From: Acinetobacter proteolyticus
GTDB lineage: Bacteria > Pseudomonadota > Gammaproteobacteria > Pseudomonadales > Moraxellaceae
Assembly: GCF_000367945.1 (NCBI RefSeq)
Contig: NZ_KB849179.1
Span: 372,001 to 436,000, forward strand
Direction of reading: 5' to 3'
Length of the DNA: 64,000 nucleotides
The notes below the pieces were generated by a model, which saw only the letters and a program-made list of their open reading frames with translations, had not been told where the DNA came from and did no database searches. Each line of letters begins with the position of its first letter. Position 1 is the stretch's first letter. Shown here in pieces: positions 55,004-64,000 of this stretch. The translations under genes were made by a program, and so were the position numbers.

Positions 55004-57022
55004 TTAGTTCTTCGGTTTATATAAACCATGATCCACTAAATGCTGGCGTAAGATACGACGAAGTTCTAGTACCGCTTCAGGTGTTTCTTGGATTGAATGG
55101 CCACCCGTGAAAATCTTCTCGGAAACAGCGCCATCTAAATGTGCACTTTTATAAGGAACAATCCCATCTGTAATGACATTTGGATCATCACTTTTGGTGA
55201 TATTACCCATAATCGAGTGAAAAACCAGTCCATTTTCTGGCGGAATAGATGCAGTTAATTCCATAAACTTGGATTTTTTACTGAGATCACTTGGGCCATT
55301 TTGAATCACATCATTGGTCAGTGTTTTAACGAATTCTTTTAAATCCATATCATCACTGGTGAGTGTATCTGCCAAAGTGGTCAAGAAGGTTGCAGGGAGT
55401 TTGATGATTTTACGTGCAGCCAAAGTAAACCAACGATCGGCAAAGTCAGTTCCTTTATGTGGTGCAGCTAAGAAAATGGCACGATCAAAATTAGTGATTG
55501 GTTCCATTTTAAGCCGTTCACCAATGACAGGATGTTTACGTAAACGGGTTTGTTGGCGGCTACTCATCATGGTCAGGGCTTGTTTGGAAATATCGGCATT
55601 GCTCACCAAGAGTCGGCTGATAATACCTCCCATACTATGACCAATTAAAACCGCATCTTGGGCTGCTGCATCCTTATTATTCAAAGAGCCAAAGGCTTGT
55701 TTTAAAAGTGCATAAATCTGGAAGCGACTTTCTATAATCGGCATATTGGTTGAGTAAAACACTTGCCATACTTGGTAATGTTCGCGCAGTATTGGATCAC
55801 CCATGATGTCGTTGGTCACCGCAATCCATGCTTCTGGGCTGCTGGCAAGACCATGTACCAACACAATCACTTTCTTGTTCGGATTATAGGGTTCCAGCAT
55901 ATAGAGATGTGGCATGGTCAGATGCTGATCACGATCAATTAAGGTTAAATAAGCCGCTGCACCTAAATTATTCTCAGCTAACCAGAGTCCATAAGGTGCC
56001 GAAAAATTGGCTGCAAGTGAATATTCTTTACCCGCAATACTGACTTTTTCTACACTATAAGGGTCATAAACCTTAACTTCAAAGTTTGGATTGTTTAATA
56101 CATCTTTAATGGTTGCCGCTGCATTCTTGGGTTGCGCAATAATAGTTGCGGCTAGATAACGCGCTTTATGGATATTGGGATTAATACCATTAGGATAGTT
56201 GAAAGTTAAAGGGTCAAGAATATATTTATTTTCGCCATGGGCTGCATCTGTTGAAGGAAACACTGCCACGAAATCTGAACCAAAACCATCACGGCGGTTA
56301 ATCGCTCTTAATCCTGAAAAGTTCATGTTATAGCTGGAAATAAATTTCTCCAGCTTCATATTTTGTAAGCGCTGATAGGATTGAATGTCTATAGTGTAGG
56401 TACTTTTGCCAATCTTAATGGTAGGGCTAATCGTTTTAGAAGGATTTCTTAAACTATGCACATTGACCAATTTAGTTAACGCTTGATTGTAAAAGTCTCG
56501 AATCTGGACCTGACGGTTATCAAAAATACGTTCTTGCGGCTGTCGTGCCGTTTTGAATAAATAGGCATAGCTATAGCGAATGCTTTGATCTAAAGCTTCC
56601 AATTCTTGATCCAAGCATTGCTCATAGGTCTTTTGAGTGGCTTTCTGTTCTTCTTCAGGTTTGTGTTTTGTCAGTTTGCTAATCTTGCATTCAGACGAAT
56701 CTGAAAGGGTGAGTGCCTTGGAAAGATATAATTCACTGGCAGTCGATAGTAATTGCTCATCCTGAATTTGCGGAATTTTGTGTAGGTCTGCAATGCATTC
56801 ATTGGGTGTTTGCATACAGATTTTAGCTTCTTTACCAGACATCGATAAGACATTGAGGCTGGCTTCGCTGAGTTTTTTTTGCGTCAGAATACTATTACGT
56901 TCATTGGCAATTGTTACATTAACCGCCTGCTGTTTAAGACTGACAACTTGGCAACCACTGATCAGCATGGTACTGAATAGAGAGATAAAAAATAAACGTT
57001 TATTCGGAGTAAATGCTAGCAT
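55004..57022 (-). CDS. Alpha/beta-hydrolase lipoprotein
   Basis: Predicted lipid-anchored esterase or lipase of 672 residues. The signal peptide ends in the lipobox ISGC (C24). The first ~370 residues are a family-specific region with no recognised domain (contains a coiled part with SDSSECKISKLTKHK). The hydrolase domain follows: oxyanion strand VIVLVHGLASSPEAW, nucleophile elbow LIGHSMGGIISRLL with S463, and a C-terminal His in FTGGHSIQETPEAV. AAPHKGTDFADRWF is a PGAP1-like lipase feature. Single-gene unit bounded by terminators. Confidence 0.8.
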   Translation of the reverse strand: MLAFTPNKRLFFISLFSTMLISGCQVVSLKQQAVNVTIANERNSILTQKKLSEASLNVLSMSGKEAKICMQTPNECIADLHKIPQIQDEQLLSTASELYLSKALTLSDSSECKISKLTKHKPEEEQKATQKTYEQCLDQELEALDQSIRYSYAYLFKTARQPQERIFDNRQVQIRDFYNQALTKLVNVHSLRNPSKTISPTIKIGKSTYTIDIQSYQRLQNMKLEKFISSYNMNFSGLRAINRRDGFGSDFVAVFPSTDAAHGENKYILDPLTFNYPNGINPNIHKARYLAATIIAQPKNAAATIKDVLNNPNFEVKVYDPYSVEKVSIAGKEYSLAANFSAPYGLWLAENNLGAAAYLTLIDRDQHLTMPHLYMLEPYNPNKKVIVLVHGLASSPEAWIAVTNDIMGDPILREHYQVWQVFYSTNMPIIESRFQIYALLKQAFGSLNNKDAAAQDAVLIGHSMGGIISRLLVSNADISKQALTMMSSRQQTRLRKHPVIGERLKMEPITNFDRAIFLAAPHKGTDFADRWFTLAARKIIKLPATFLTTLADTLTSDDMDLKEFVKTLTNDVIQNGPSDLSKKSKFMELTASIPPENGLVFHSIMGNITKSDDPNVITDGIVPYKSAHLDGAVSEKIFTGGHSIQETPEAVLELRRILRQHLVDHGLYKPKN

Positions 57023-57094
57023 GATATGTCAGCAAGTTCGTTGGGAGATTCCTGCTATAATACGAAAATCGAATGTTTTTTCAATGATAGATAA

Positions 57095-57125
57095 AAAAAT
57101 AGACTGTACACGACAGTCTATTTTT
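57095..57125 (-). terminator. Terminator downstream of the TPR lipoprotein gene
   Basis: A 13-bp perfect stem, AAAAATAGACTGT (57095-57107) with ACAGTCTATTTTT (57113-57125), and a 5-base loop. It lies between the TPR lipoprotein gene and the hydrolase start, so it separates two genes on the same strand. Confidence 0.85.
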
Positions 57126-57145
57126 ACAAACCTAGGCAGTTCGAA

Positions 57146-58045
57146 TTAGTTAAGAACTTGCCATACATTCCAGCGTTTGCCAGTTTCCACTTCTTTGATC
57201 AAGCGATCAGTCACTTCTGCTTCATCTGGATAGCTAACTTTATAGTTTTTCAAAGTTTGAATCGCATTTTTCTTTTGCTCTAACCAAAGATAGTTGTTCG
57301 CAGCAGAAAGATAAGCTTCTTGAACACCACCTTTCATGGCTTTGTCTAAATATGGAATTGCTTCACGCTGACCACCACCTTCAGATAAGCCGAAACCGAA
57401 CCAGAAGTTGGTTTCAGGATCATTTGGGTTGATGGCAAGAATGCGTTGCGCATAGGTGAGCGACTTCGATGTATAAGCGGTACCTAAGTCTAGGTTCCGT
57501 GCCATCACACTTGCTTTGAATGCGCGAGTCAATATGTCTAGCGAAGCATTTGGCTTTTCAGCTAAAGCATCCAATTTTTGTGTAGTTTCTTTTAACTTGA
57601 CTTCATAACCTTTACGTTCTTGACGTTCAGTGAAACGAGGTGGGTAGTGACGGGCTTTACCTTCAACCAGTTGTAAGAAGTCATCAATTTCAGTCACATC
57701 AACTTCATTGTCACCGGCAAGAACCGCATATTTCATGCTGCGCTGTTTGCTGTCAATGGTCGGGACGATCAGCTTATTGATATCTAGTGTGGTTGATTTG
57801 GTTGGATCGTTTTGTAAAGATACTACCATTTTGGTTACGGGTTGAGCAGCGGCATCTTTGATTGCGACTTCAAAACTTGGTGGCGCATCATACTTGGTTG
57901 GATTTAAAGCATAGAATGGAGGAGTTGGATCTGGCTCTTTAAACACAAACGGTTCAGCAACCTTTTCTTTTTTAACTGGGGCAACGCCACAGGCCGTCAA
58001 AAAAGAAGTTGAAAGTACAAGTAATGCCAAAGGCTTAAAATTCAT
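57146..58045 (-). CDS. TPR-containing lipoprotein
   Basis: Protein of 299 residues with a lipobox LTAC (C19). After a Pro-rich spacer (KEPDPTPPFYALNP) comes an unassigned domain, then TPR-like helices at about 165-285 (RNLDLGTAYTSKSLTYAQRILAINPNDPETNFWFGFGL; GVQEAYLSAANNYLWLEQKKNAIQTLKNYKVSYPDEAEV). It probably acts as an interaction platform in the periplasm or on the outer membrane. No partner can be named from the neighbours. Confidence 0.7.
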   Translation of the reverse strand: MNFKPLALLVLSTSFLTACGVAPVKKEKVAEPFVFKEPDPTPPFYALNPTKYDAPPSFEVAIKDAAAQPVTKMVVSLQNDPTKSTTLDINKLIVPTIDSKQRSMKYAVLAGDNEVDVTEIDDFLQLVEGKARHYPPRFTERQERKGYEVKLKETTQKLDALAEKPNASLDILTRAFKASVMARNLDLGTAYTSKSLTYAQRILAINPNDPETNFWFGFGLSEGGGQREAIPYLDKAMKGGVQEAYLSAANNYLWLEQKKNAIQTLKNYKVSYPDEAEVTDRLIKEVETGKRWNVWQVLN

Positions 58046-58158
58046 GCTTTACATCCATTAATTTTAGTTAAATGAGAAGTAGATCGTTGGTTTTACCAGT
58101 CTAGGAAAAGCAAAACCAACTTGCAATGAGAAGCTTGTTACATTTCTTATATATTTGA

Positions 58159-58971
58159 CTATGTTGCTGAAGTTTTGTTCTGTGCTTCGCACTCACGTCT
58201 AACTTCTTCAATAATTTTAAGTTCTTCTTTACTCAAAGGTTGATTTTTTGAGCTCTGCGGTTTAAAACTTGGATCAAGTTCAGACAATCGCTGGCATAGA
58301 ACATTCATTTGCTTTTCATTTTTCTGCATGCGATCTAACAAAACACGCATACCTTCCAAAATTGGATCGGACTGGTCTTGGGTCGTCGCATAAGGTTGGA
58401 AACCAATGCTTTCGGCATAGTCACGGCGGCTGGCTTCATCTTGTTCAATTTGATTCTTGTCTTTGAAAATATAACGGGCAGGGTTGCCGACAGCGGTTAC
58501 ACCTTCTGGAACCTCTTTGGTGACGACGGCATTTGAACCAACCTTAGCGCCTTTATGGACTGTAAAAGGGCCTAAGATTTTTGCACCAGCACCCACGACG
58601 ACACCATCCTCGAGAGTTGGGTGGCGTTTGCCTTTATTCCATGTCGTTCCACCTAAGGTCACGCCATGATACAACGTGACATCATCACCGATTTCAGCAG
58701 TTTCACCAATTACCACACCCATGCCGTGGTCGATAAAAAAGCGTTTGCCAATTTTTGCACCAGGATGGATTTCGATTCCAGTGACAAAACGGCTAAATGA
58801 AGAGAGCAGACGTGCACTGCCTTTATATTCTTTTTTCCAGAGTTCATGCGCCATACGATGCATGATCAGGGCATGAATCCCAGGATAAGTGGTGAGGACT
58901 TCGAGCGTATTTCGGGCCGCGGGATCACGCGCAAATACAGCTTCGATATCTTCTTTCAGCTGTTTAATCAT
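58159..58971 (-). CDS. cysE: Serine O-acetyltransferase
   Basis: Makes O-acetylserine for cysteine synthesis. The 270 residues start [19 protein letters not shown], the short EpsC/CysE type, followed by the left-handed beta-helix with hexapeptide repeats ([43 protein letters not shown], catalytic His and Asp) and a C-terminal tail of about 90 residues. I chose the ATG at 58971 because GGAGG lies 9 bases upstream; the longer ORF start at 59043 overlaps trmJ by 80 bases. Start overlaps the trmJ stop by 8 bases, so translation is coupled. Feedback by cysteine is known for the family. Confidence 0.93.
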   Translation of the reverse strand: MIKQLKEDIEAVFARDPAARNTLEVLTTYPGIHALIMHRMAHELWKKEYKGSARLLSSFSRFVTGIEIHPGAKIGKRFFIDHGMGVVIGETAEIGDDVTLYHGVTLGGTTWNKGKRHPTLEDGVVVGAGAKILGPFTVHKGAKVGSNAVVTKEVPEGVTAVGNPARYIFKDKNQIEQDEASRRDYAESIGFQPYATTQDQSDPILEGMRVLLDRMQKNEKQMNVLCQRLSELDPSFKPQSSKNQPLSKEELKIIEEVRRECEAQNKTSAT

Positions 58972-59803
58972 GACTATGATCCTCCGGATTTGTTTTTTTC
59001 CATGAACCTTTGGCAAGTGCCTGTACGCGACTGAAAATGCCACGCAATAAATGGTACTCCATACGATCTAATTGTATCCTTCCAAACAGACGACGCAAGC
59101 GTAATGGCAGTAAACGGGGATTATTTGGATCGAGAAACTCGATTTCTGTCAGCATTTTCTCCAGATGCGGATAGAACTCTTCCATTTGCTGTTGCGTGAC
59201 TAAAGGCTCATCCCACTCCATGCTTTGTTGTTGTTTGAGTTGCATGTGATCGTTTGGTATTTCTGTCACTGAAGTATTTTGTTCCAATGCAGCCATTCTG
59301 AGCTCATAACAGACCACTTGAATGGCTTGGGCAACGTTCAAAACACCATATTCAGGATTCACTGGAATGGTTAAGTGGTAATTGGCTAAAGCCAATTCTT
59401 CATTGGTGAGGCCACGATCTTCACGACCAAATACAATTGCAATATGCTGCGCTTTGGTTGCAGCTTGCAGTGCTTCCTGTGCAGCTGGACGAACATCCAG
59501 TAATGGCCATGGGATGGTGCGGCTACGGGCACTGGTTCCAAAAACGAGATGGCAGTCTTGAATGGCTTGTTCTAAGGTCTCAACAATCTCAATCTGATCA
59601 ATTAAATCTTGTGCGCCTGCTGCCAAAGCATCAATATCCGGATGCGGATAGGTTTTCGGTGCAACCAAGACCAATTTTGATAAACCCATGGTTTTCATTG
59701 CGCGTAAGGCGCTACCAATATTAGCTGGCAGGGTGGTATTGACCATAACAATACGCACATGATCCAAATGTTTGGACACGCTATTTGAGTCAAACAGGTT
59801 CAT
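58964..59803 (-). CDS. trmJ: tRNA (cytidine/uridine-2'-O-)-methyltransferase TrmJ
   Basis: SPOUT methyltransferase that methylates the ribose at position 32 of tRNAs using S-adenosylmethionine. The 279 residues show the N-terminal [25 protein letters not shown], the cofactor knot with [20 protein letters not shown] and [24 protein letters not shown], and a C-terminal helical region typical of TrmJ. The trmJ-cysE order is common in proteobacteria, often with iscR next; here iscR lies 55 kb away. It starts 13 bases after the dnaE stop. Confidence 0.92.
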   Translation of the reverse strand: MNLFDSNSVSKHLDHVRIVMVNTTLPANIGSALRAMKTMGLSKLVLVAPKTYPHPDIDALAAGAQDLIDQIEIVETLEQAIQDCHLVFGTSARSRTIPWPLLDVRPAAQEALQAATKAQHIAIVFGREDRGLTNEELALANYHLTIPVNPEYGVLNVAQAIQVVCYELRMAALEQNTSVTEIPNDHMQLKQQQSMEWDEPLVTQQQMEEFYPHLEKMLTEIEFLDPNNPRLLPLRLRRLFGRIQLDRMEYHLLRGIFSRVQALAKGSWKKTNPEDHSHD

Positions 59804-59816
59804 ATATTATCCAAAA

Positions 59817-62800
59817 TTAAGAATATTGAGAGACATCGGCTTGGTAAAGATCAAGCGCTTCATCCATAGACATATTGTCCGGTGGCGGTGCAATTGTCGC
59901 GACTTTCGGTGCTTCAGCGACTTTGGCTGCTTTTGATTTCACTTGGTATTCGATGAAGATCGATTCTTTACCAAAATAATCACGGAGCTTACCAAGCAGT
60001 TCATCCATCGGAGCCACTTTCCATTGTGGGCCGAGATGGAGTTCCGCATTGGCAAAGCTTTGTTCAAGCAGGATTTGTAAGCCAATATGTTGGCACATAT
60101 CGACATTACAATAAGGCAAGAGAATGTTTTGCAAATCTTTGGCTAGGGATTTGGTCATGAGGTCTTGCTGCAGGCGGACCTGAATACTTTGTGCGCGCTT
60201 CTGGCGAATTTCATTTAAGTTAAACGCTTTGCTGAGACGCGCCATTGGGCGGTCAAAGCCTTCACGCTCATAAATTTCACCCTCAATCACCACAACTTGT
60301 TCTAGACGAACAATATCCTTATAGCGCTGGAAACGTTCATGATTGCAGCTGATCTCAACACGGGCCGTACCATCATCCAATGTAATCATGATGCGATTCG
60401 GGAAGTTTGCAATATCCACAACCAAACCTGCAAAAACAGTAGTGACACCTCGACGGGTTGGGGTGAGTTCATTCAGTTTTGCAGGAATAAACGACTTTAA
60501 TTCAGGACGATATACATCAATTGGATGGCCTGTGAGGTACAAGCCAAGCGTATCTTTTTCACCTTTTAAGCGAACTTCATCTGACCACGGTTTGACAGGC
60601 TTGGCGGGTTTACGCTGAACTTCTTCAACTTCACCAAACAAATCCATAATCCCTGTTTCACGGTTACTGCGTGCTTGTTCAGCCGCCTGTACTGCTTCAG
60701 GTAACTGTGCCATCAGGCTAGAGCGTTCAATCCCCAGACAATCCAATGCACCTGCACGGATCAGGGCTTCTAAAGTTCGTTTATTGATTTTTTTCAGATC
60801 AATCCGATGGCAGAAGTCAAATAAATCTTTATATGGGCCTTCATTGATACGCGAATCGATCACCGATTGCATCGCTTGTTCACCGACACCTTTGATTGCG
60901 CCTAGACCATACACAATAGTTGCTTCATCGCTGGCATGGAAATGATACAAAGACATATTCACGGAAGGTGGCAATACTTCGAGTTTGTTATTACGACAGT
61001 CATCAATCAAGAAGACGATGCTGTCGGTATTCTGCATTTCCGAGGATAAAACAGCCGCCATAAACTCAGCAGGATAATGTGCTTTTAACCAAGCGGTATG
61101 GTAGGCAACTAGGGCATAGGCAGCAGCATGGGATTTGTTAAAACCATAGCCAGCGAACTTTTCCATATAGTCGAAGATATGGTTGGCAGTTGCTTCATCA
61201 ATATCTTTTTTAGCAGCACCTTCAATAAAGATTTGGCGCTGTTTGACCATTTCTTCAGGTTTCTTTTTACCCATGGCACGACGAAGTAAATCCGCACCAC
61301 CAAGGGTATAACCGGCACAGAATTGAGCAGCCTGCATCACCTGTTCCTGATAAACCATAATTCCGTATGTTGGTTCTAATACGCCTTCAAGCAATGGATG
61401 CAGATATTCAAATTCACCACCATGCATACGGTGAATAAAGTCTGGAATTAGATCCATCGGGCCGGGACGATACAAGGAAACGAAGGCAATAATTTCTTCG
61501 AACTTGCTTGGTCTCGCTTCCTTCAACATCTTTTTCATGCCGACGGATTCAAACTGAAACACCGCTGTGGTGTTTGCTTCCGCAAAGACTAAATAGGCAT
61601 CTTTATCGTCAAGTGGGACGTTGGAGATATTCAGTGGAATTTCAGATTTGATCCGTTTGTTAATATTTTGAATCGCATCTTCAATGACGGTTAAGTTGCG
61701 TAAGCCCAAGAAGTCGAACTTGACCAGACCAGCGGCTTCAACATCATCTTTATCGTATTGCGCAACGCGGTTGGTACCATCGGCATCACAGAGTACTGCG
61801 GAATAATCCGTAATTTTCCCTGGTGCAATGACCACACCACCCGCATGTTTCCCTGTATTACGGGTAATTCCCTCGAGTTTGAGTGCCATTTCCCAGATTT
61901 CAGCCGCGTCATCATTGTCAGGGTTCGACGGGTTGGTGACGATATCTTTAAGCTGAGGCTCCATGTCAATCGCTGTGACCAAATCGACACCCAGCGGTTT
62001 AGTTGGAATCATTTTGGAAATACGATCAGCAAGACCATAAGACTTACCTAAGACCCGTGCCACATCTCGAATCGCACCTTTTGCCGCCATGGTACCGAAG
62101 GTGGCGATCTGTGATACCGCTTGGCGGCCATAGTTCTGTGCCACATATTCAATCACACGGTCACGACCAGCAATACAGAAATCGACGTCGAAGTCGGGCA
62201 TCGAAACACGTTCTGGGTTTAAGAAACGTTCAAATAGTAGATCATAACGTAGAGGGTCAAGGTCGGTAATTTTTAAACTATAAGCGACCAGTGAACCTGC
62301 ACCTGAACCACGTCCTGGACCGACAGGCACCCCATTGTTTTTTGCCCATTGAATAAAGTCCATGACGATCAGGAAGTAACCGGGGAATCCCATCTTGAGG
62401 ATAATATCGACTTCGTATTTAATCCGCTCATCATAAGGTTTACGAATTTCGGCCCAATCCTCATCACGTTCTTCAATCGGATAAAGATGGTTTAAACGTT
62501 CTTCTAAGCCTGTACGAGATAAATGCTCGAAATAAGTGTCGATGGTATAGCCATCAGGAATCGGGAAGTCAGGTAAGAAATAGGTGCCGAGTTTTAAGGC
62601 AACATTACAGCGTTTTGCAATTTGATAAGTATTTTCAATCGCGCTTGGAATGTCTGAGAACAGCTCAGACATTTGCTTACCCGTTTTAAAATATTGTTCA
62701 TTACTGTAATTTTTGGGGCGTTTATCATCACCTAAGACATAACCATCAGCAATACATACTCGTGCTTCATGGGCTTCAAAATCGTCTTGTTCAACAAAGT

Positions 62801-63380
62801 GGACATCGTTATGTGCGACTACACCAATTTGATATTTGGCAGCAAGTTTTACTGCTTGTTGGATAAAATCCTCTTCGCCCGTACGCTCGGTGCGTGTTAA
62901 GGCCAAATAGATACGGTTTCCAAACTTCTCAATCCATGCTTCCAATAAGGGCTCAGCTTTTTGTGGATTGGAAGAGCAGAGCATTTTACCGACATCGCTA
63001 TGCTGTCCAAGCAAAACAATCAGATCATCCGATTGCTCAAGTACCCATTCTTTTTGTACACAGGGGATACTGAGTTGTTGTCCCTCGATAAAGCCACGTG
63101 ACACGATTTCAGTCAGATTTAACCAACCTTTGCTACTCATTGCCAATAAGGTTGCACGGTGTTCTGCATCGTTGAGTCGAATCACGCTACCTAATATAGG
63201 TTTAATGCCTTTTTTTAAGCATGCCTCATAAAATTTGACTGCAGCATGCAGGTTGGATAAGTCAGTGAGTGCTAATGCAGGCATCTCATCTTTTATGGCA
63301 GCCTTGACCAAATCAGGTATGCGAACAATCGATTCTGTGATCGAAAATTCTGTGTGGATACCGAGATGAACAAACCGCAT
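59817..63380 (-). CDS. dnaE: DNA polymerase III alpha subunit
   Basis: Catalytic subunit of the replicative polymerase. The 1187 residues (from MRFVHLGIHTEFSITES, ATG at 63380 with AAGGA about 10 bases upstream; an ORF extension to 63425 is rejected) show an N-terminal PHP domain, the polymerase palm with GPGRGSGAGSLVAY and PDFDVDFC (metal-binding Asp residues), the tau/beta-binding C-terminal part with an OB fold (VVDIANFPNRIMITLDDGTARVEIS). It heads the probable dnaE-trmJ-cysE operon. The PHP motif of E. coli-type enzymes is catalytically inactive in proofreading. Confidence 0.97.
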   Translation of the reverse strand: MRFVHLGIHTEFSITESIVRIPDLVKAAIKDEMPALALTDLSNLHAAVKFYEACLKKGIKPILGSVIRLNDAEHRATLLAMSSKGWLNLTEIVSRGFIEGQQLSIPCVQKEWVLEQSDDLIVLLGQHSDVGKMLCSSNPQKAEPLLEAWIEKFGNRIYLALTRTERTGEEDFIQQAVKLAAKYQIGVVAHNDVHFVEQDDFEAHEARVCIADGYVLGDDKRPKNYSNEQYFKTGKQMSELFSDIPSAIENTYQIAKRCNVALKLGTYFLPDFPIPDGYTIDTYFEHLSRTGLEERLNHLYPIEERDEDWAEIRKPYDERIKYEVDIILKMGFPGYFLIVMDFIQWAKNNGVPVGPGRGSGAGSLVAYSLKITDLDPLRYDLLFERFLNPERVSMPDFDVDFCIAGRDRVIEYVAQNYGRQAVSQIATFGTMAAKGAIRDVARVLGKSYGLADRISKMIPTKPLGVDLVTAIDMEPQLKDIVTNPSNPDNDDAAEIWEMALKLEGITRNTGKHAGGVVIAPGKITDYSAVLCDADGTNRVAQYDKDDVEAAGLVKFDFLGLRNLTVIEDAIQNINKRIKSEIPLNISNVPLDDKDAYLVFAEANTTAVFQFESVGMKKMLKEARPSKFEEIIAFVSLYRPGPMDLIPDFIHRMHGGEFEYLHPLLEGVLEPTYGIMVYQEQVMQAAQFCAGYTLGGADLLRRAMGKKKPEEMVKQRQIFIEGAAKKDIDEATANHIFDYMEKFAGYGFNKSHAAAYALVAYHTAWLKAHYPAEFMAAVLSSEMQNTDSIVFLIDDCRNNKLEVLPPSVNMSLYHFHASDEATIVYGLGAIKGVGEQAMQSVIDSRINEGPYKDLFDFCHRIDLKKINKRTLEALIRAGALDCLGIERSSLMAQLPEAVQAAEQARSNRETGIMDLFGEVEEVQRKPAKPVKPWSDEVRLKGEKDTLGLYLTGHPIDVYRPELKSFIPAKLNELTPTRRGVTTVFAGLVVDIANFPNRIMITLDDGTARVEISCNHERFQRYKDIVRLEQVVVIEGEIYEREGFDRPMARLSKAFNLNEIRQKRAQSIQVRLQQDLMTKSLAKDLQNILLPYCNVDMCQHIGLQILLEQSFANAELHLGPQWKVAPMDELLGKLRDYFGKESIFIEYQVKSKAAKVAEAPKVATIAPPPDNMSMDEALDLYQADVSQYS

Positions 63381-63595
63381 AGAAGGACTATCCTTTTTCA
63401 AAGCAACGCATAGTTTAGCATGCAAACGGAAAATGACATGCCTAATATTTTGGCAAACCGTGTTTTTGCTTTGTTATTTTTATAAAATATTAAAAATTAG
63501 TTTTTGATTTTAATGTGAATATAAAAATTAGTTTACATAAAGTGTTTTCCCGTTAGAATGTAATCGCATAAAAATGTAGCAATGTGAGCCAAATA

Positions 63596-64000
63596 ATGAA
63601 ATTAAAAAATATCGTACTTTCAATATTATTAACCAGTAGTTTATTTAGCATTAGCCATGCAGACGATGTGCCGTATAGCCCAGAATTGGTACAACAAGCT
63701 AAAAATGGTGATGCGATTGCTCAGAATAATTTAGGTGATGCTTATTATTATGGCCTTGAAGTTGAACAGGATTTTGGTAAGGCATTGGAGTGGTTTAAGA
63801 AGTCTGCGGCGAAGGGCAATGCAGATGCAATTTTCTCTGTCGGCTATATGTATAACTATGGTGAAGGCACTGAGGAAGATAACCCAACCGCTTTAAAATG
63901 GTATACCCAAGCAGCGCAGAAAGGGCAGTTAAGAGCGCAGTATTATCTTGGTTATATGTACCTGAATGGAGATGACGGTGTTAAAGCCAATACCAAGAAA
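63596..64000 (+). CDS. Sel1-repeat protein with signal peptide (3' end cut by window edge)
   Basis: The visible 135 codons read MKLKNIVLSILLTSSLFS, a signal peptide ending about ISHA, then Sel1 repeats: AQNNLGDAYYYGLEVEQDFGKALEWFKKSAAKGN, ADAIFSVGYMYNYGEG and AQYYLGYMYLNG. Sel1 arrays are binding platforms; here the protein is probably periplasmic or secreted. It is divergent from dnaE with about 215 AT-rich bases between. The end of the gene is outside the window. Confidence 0.75.
   Translation, partial: MKLKNIVLSILLTSSLFSISHADDVPYSPELVQQAKNGDAIAQNNLGDAYYYGLEVEQDFGKALEWFKKSAAKGNADAIFSVGYMYNYGEGTEEDNPTALKWYTQAAQKGQLRAQYYLGYMYLNGDDGVKANTKK

Overview
The window is chromosomal DNA of a gamma-proteobacterium that I place in Acinetobacter. 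The main reasons are a divergent TetR/SmvA-type pair matching AmvR/AmvA, an isc operon without a nearby suf system, type II secretion genes gspL-gspM standing apart from the rest of the system beside gpsA and sixA, a recA-recX pair, and AT-rich DNA with many genus-typical lipoproteins. The species cannot be resolved by eye. I see no insertion sequence, integrase, CRISPR array or tRNA gene.

Layout. 1-4.8 kb (minus strand): iscR-iscS-iscU-iscA-hscB-hscA, with hscA running off the left edge, a clear IscR operator over the promoter, and an SCP2-like membrane protein upstream. 5-9.2 kb: phasin, HU, PpiD, CpoB and the SRP RNA. 9.2-13.7 kb: recX/recA, hslR-yrfG divergent from cysQ, and a histidine phosphatase. 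13.9-19.2 kb is the most accessory-looking block: a small secreted repeat protein, a large StcE-like (M66) metalloprotease lipoprotein with a repeat linker and lectin tail, and an unrecognised 422-residue protein. 19.2-24.9 kb: rpsT, an HTATIP2-like oxidoreductase, rraA, a tandem GST-fold protein and a WG/Sel1-repeat protein. 25-30.4 kb: a fatty-acyl module of thiolase, FabG-type reductase, MaoC-type dehydratase and serine hydrolase. 30.4-33.1 kb: GNAT, AmvR-like repressor and AmvA-like efflux pump.

33.2-46.6 kb is mostly housekeeping: maf, DUF2237, pgk, two lipoproteins, a nitroreductase, gpsA, sixA, gspL-gspM, pyrD, cvpA-purF, a degenerate M48 protein and uppP. 46.7-53.3 kb: a PaaX-like regulator with a desaturase and a thioesterase, a periplasmic binding-like protein, and a three-gene TelA module. 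53.4-64 kb: ahpF, an alpha/beta-hydrolase lipoprotein, a TPR lipoprotein, the dnaE-trmJ-cysE operon and the start of a Sel1-repeat protein.

How it fits together: IscR senses Fe-S status and would repress its own operon. Cysteine supply (cysE, cysQ) and oxidative defence (ahpF) are elsewhere in the window. GspL/GspM belong to the machine that could export the M66 protease. The best candidates for something undescribed are the two-TelA-plus-membrane operon, the M48 protein that has lost all its zinc ligands, the lipid-anchored M66 protease with its expandable linker, and the thiolase with a histone-H1-like tail that may be switched by two translation starts.
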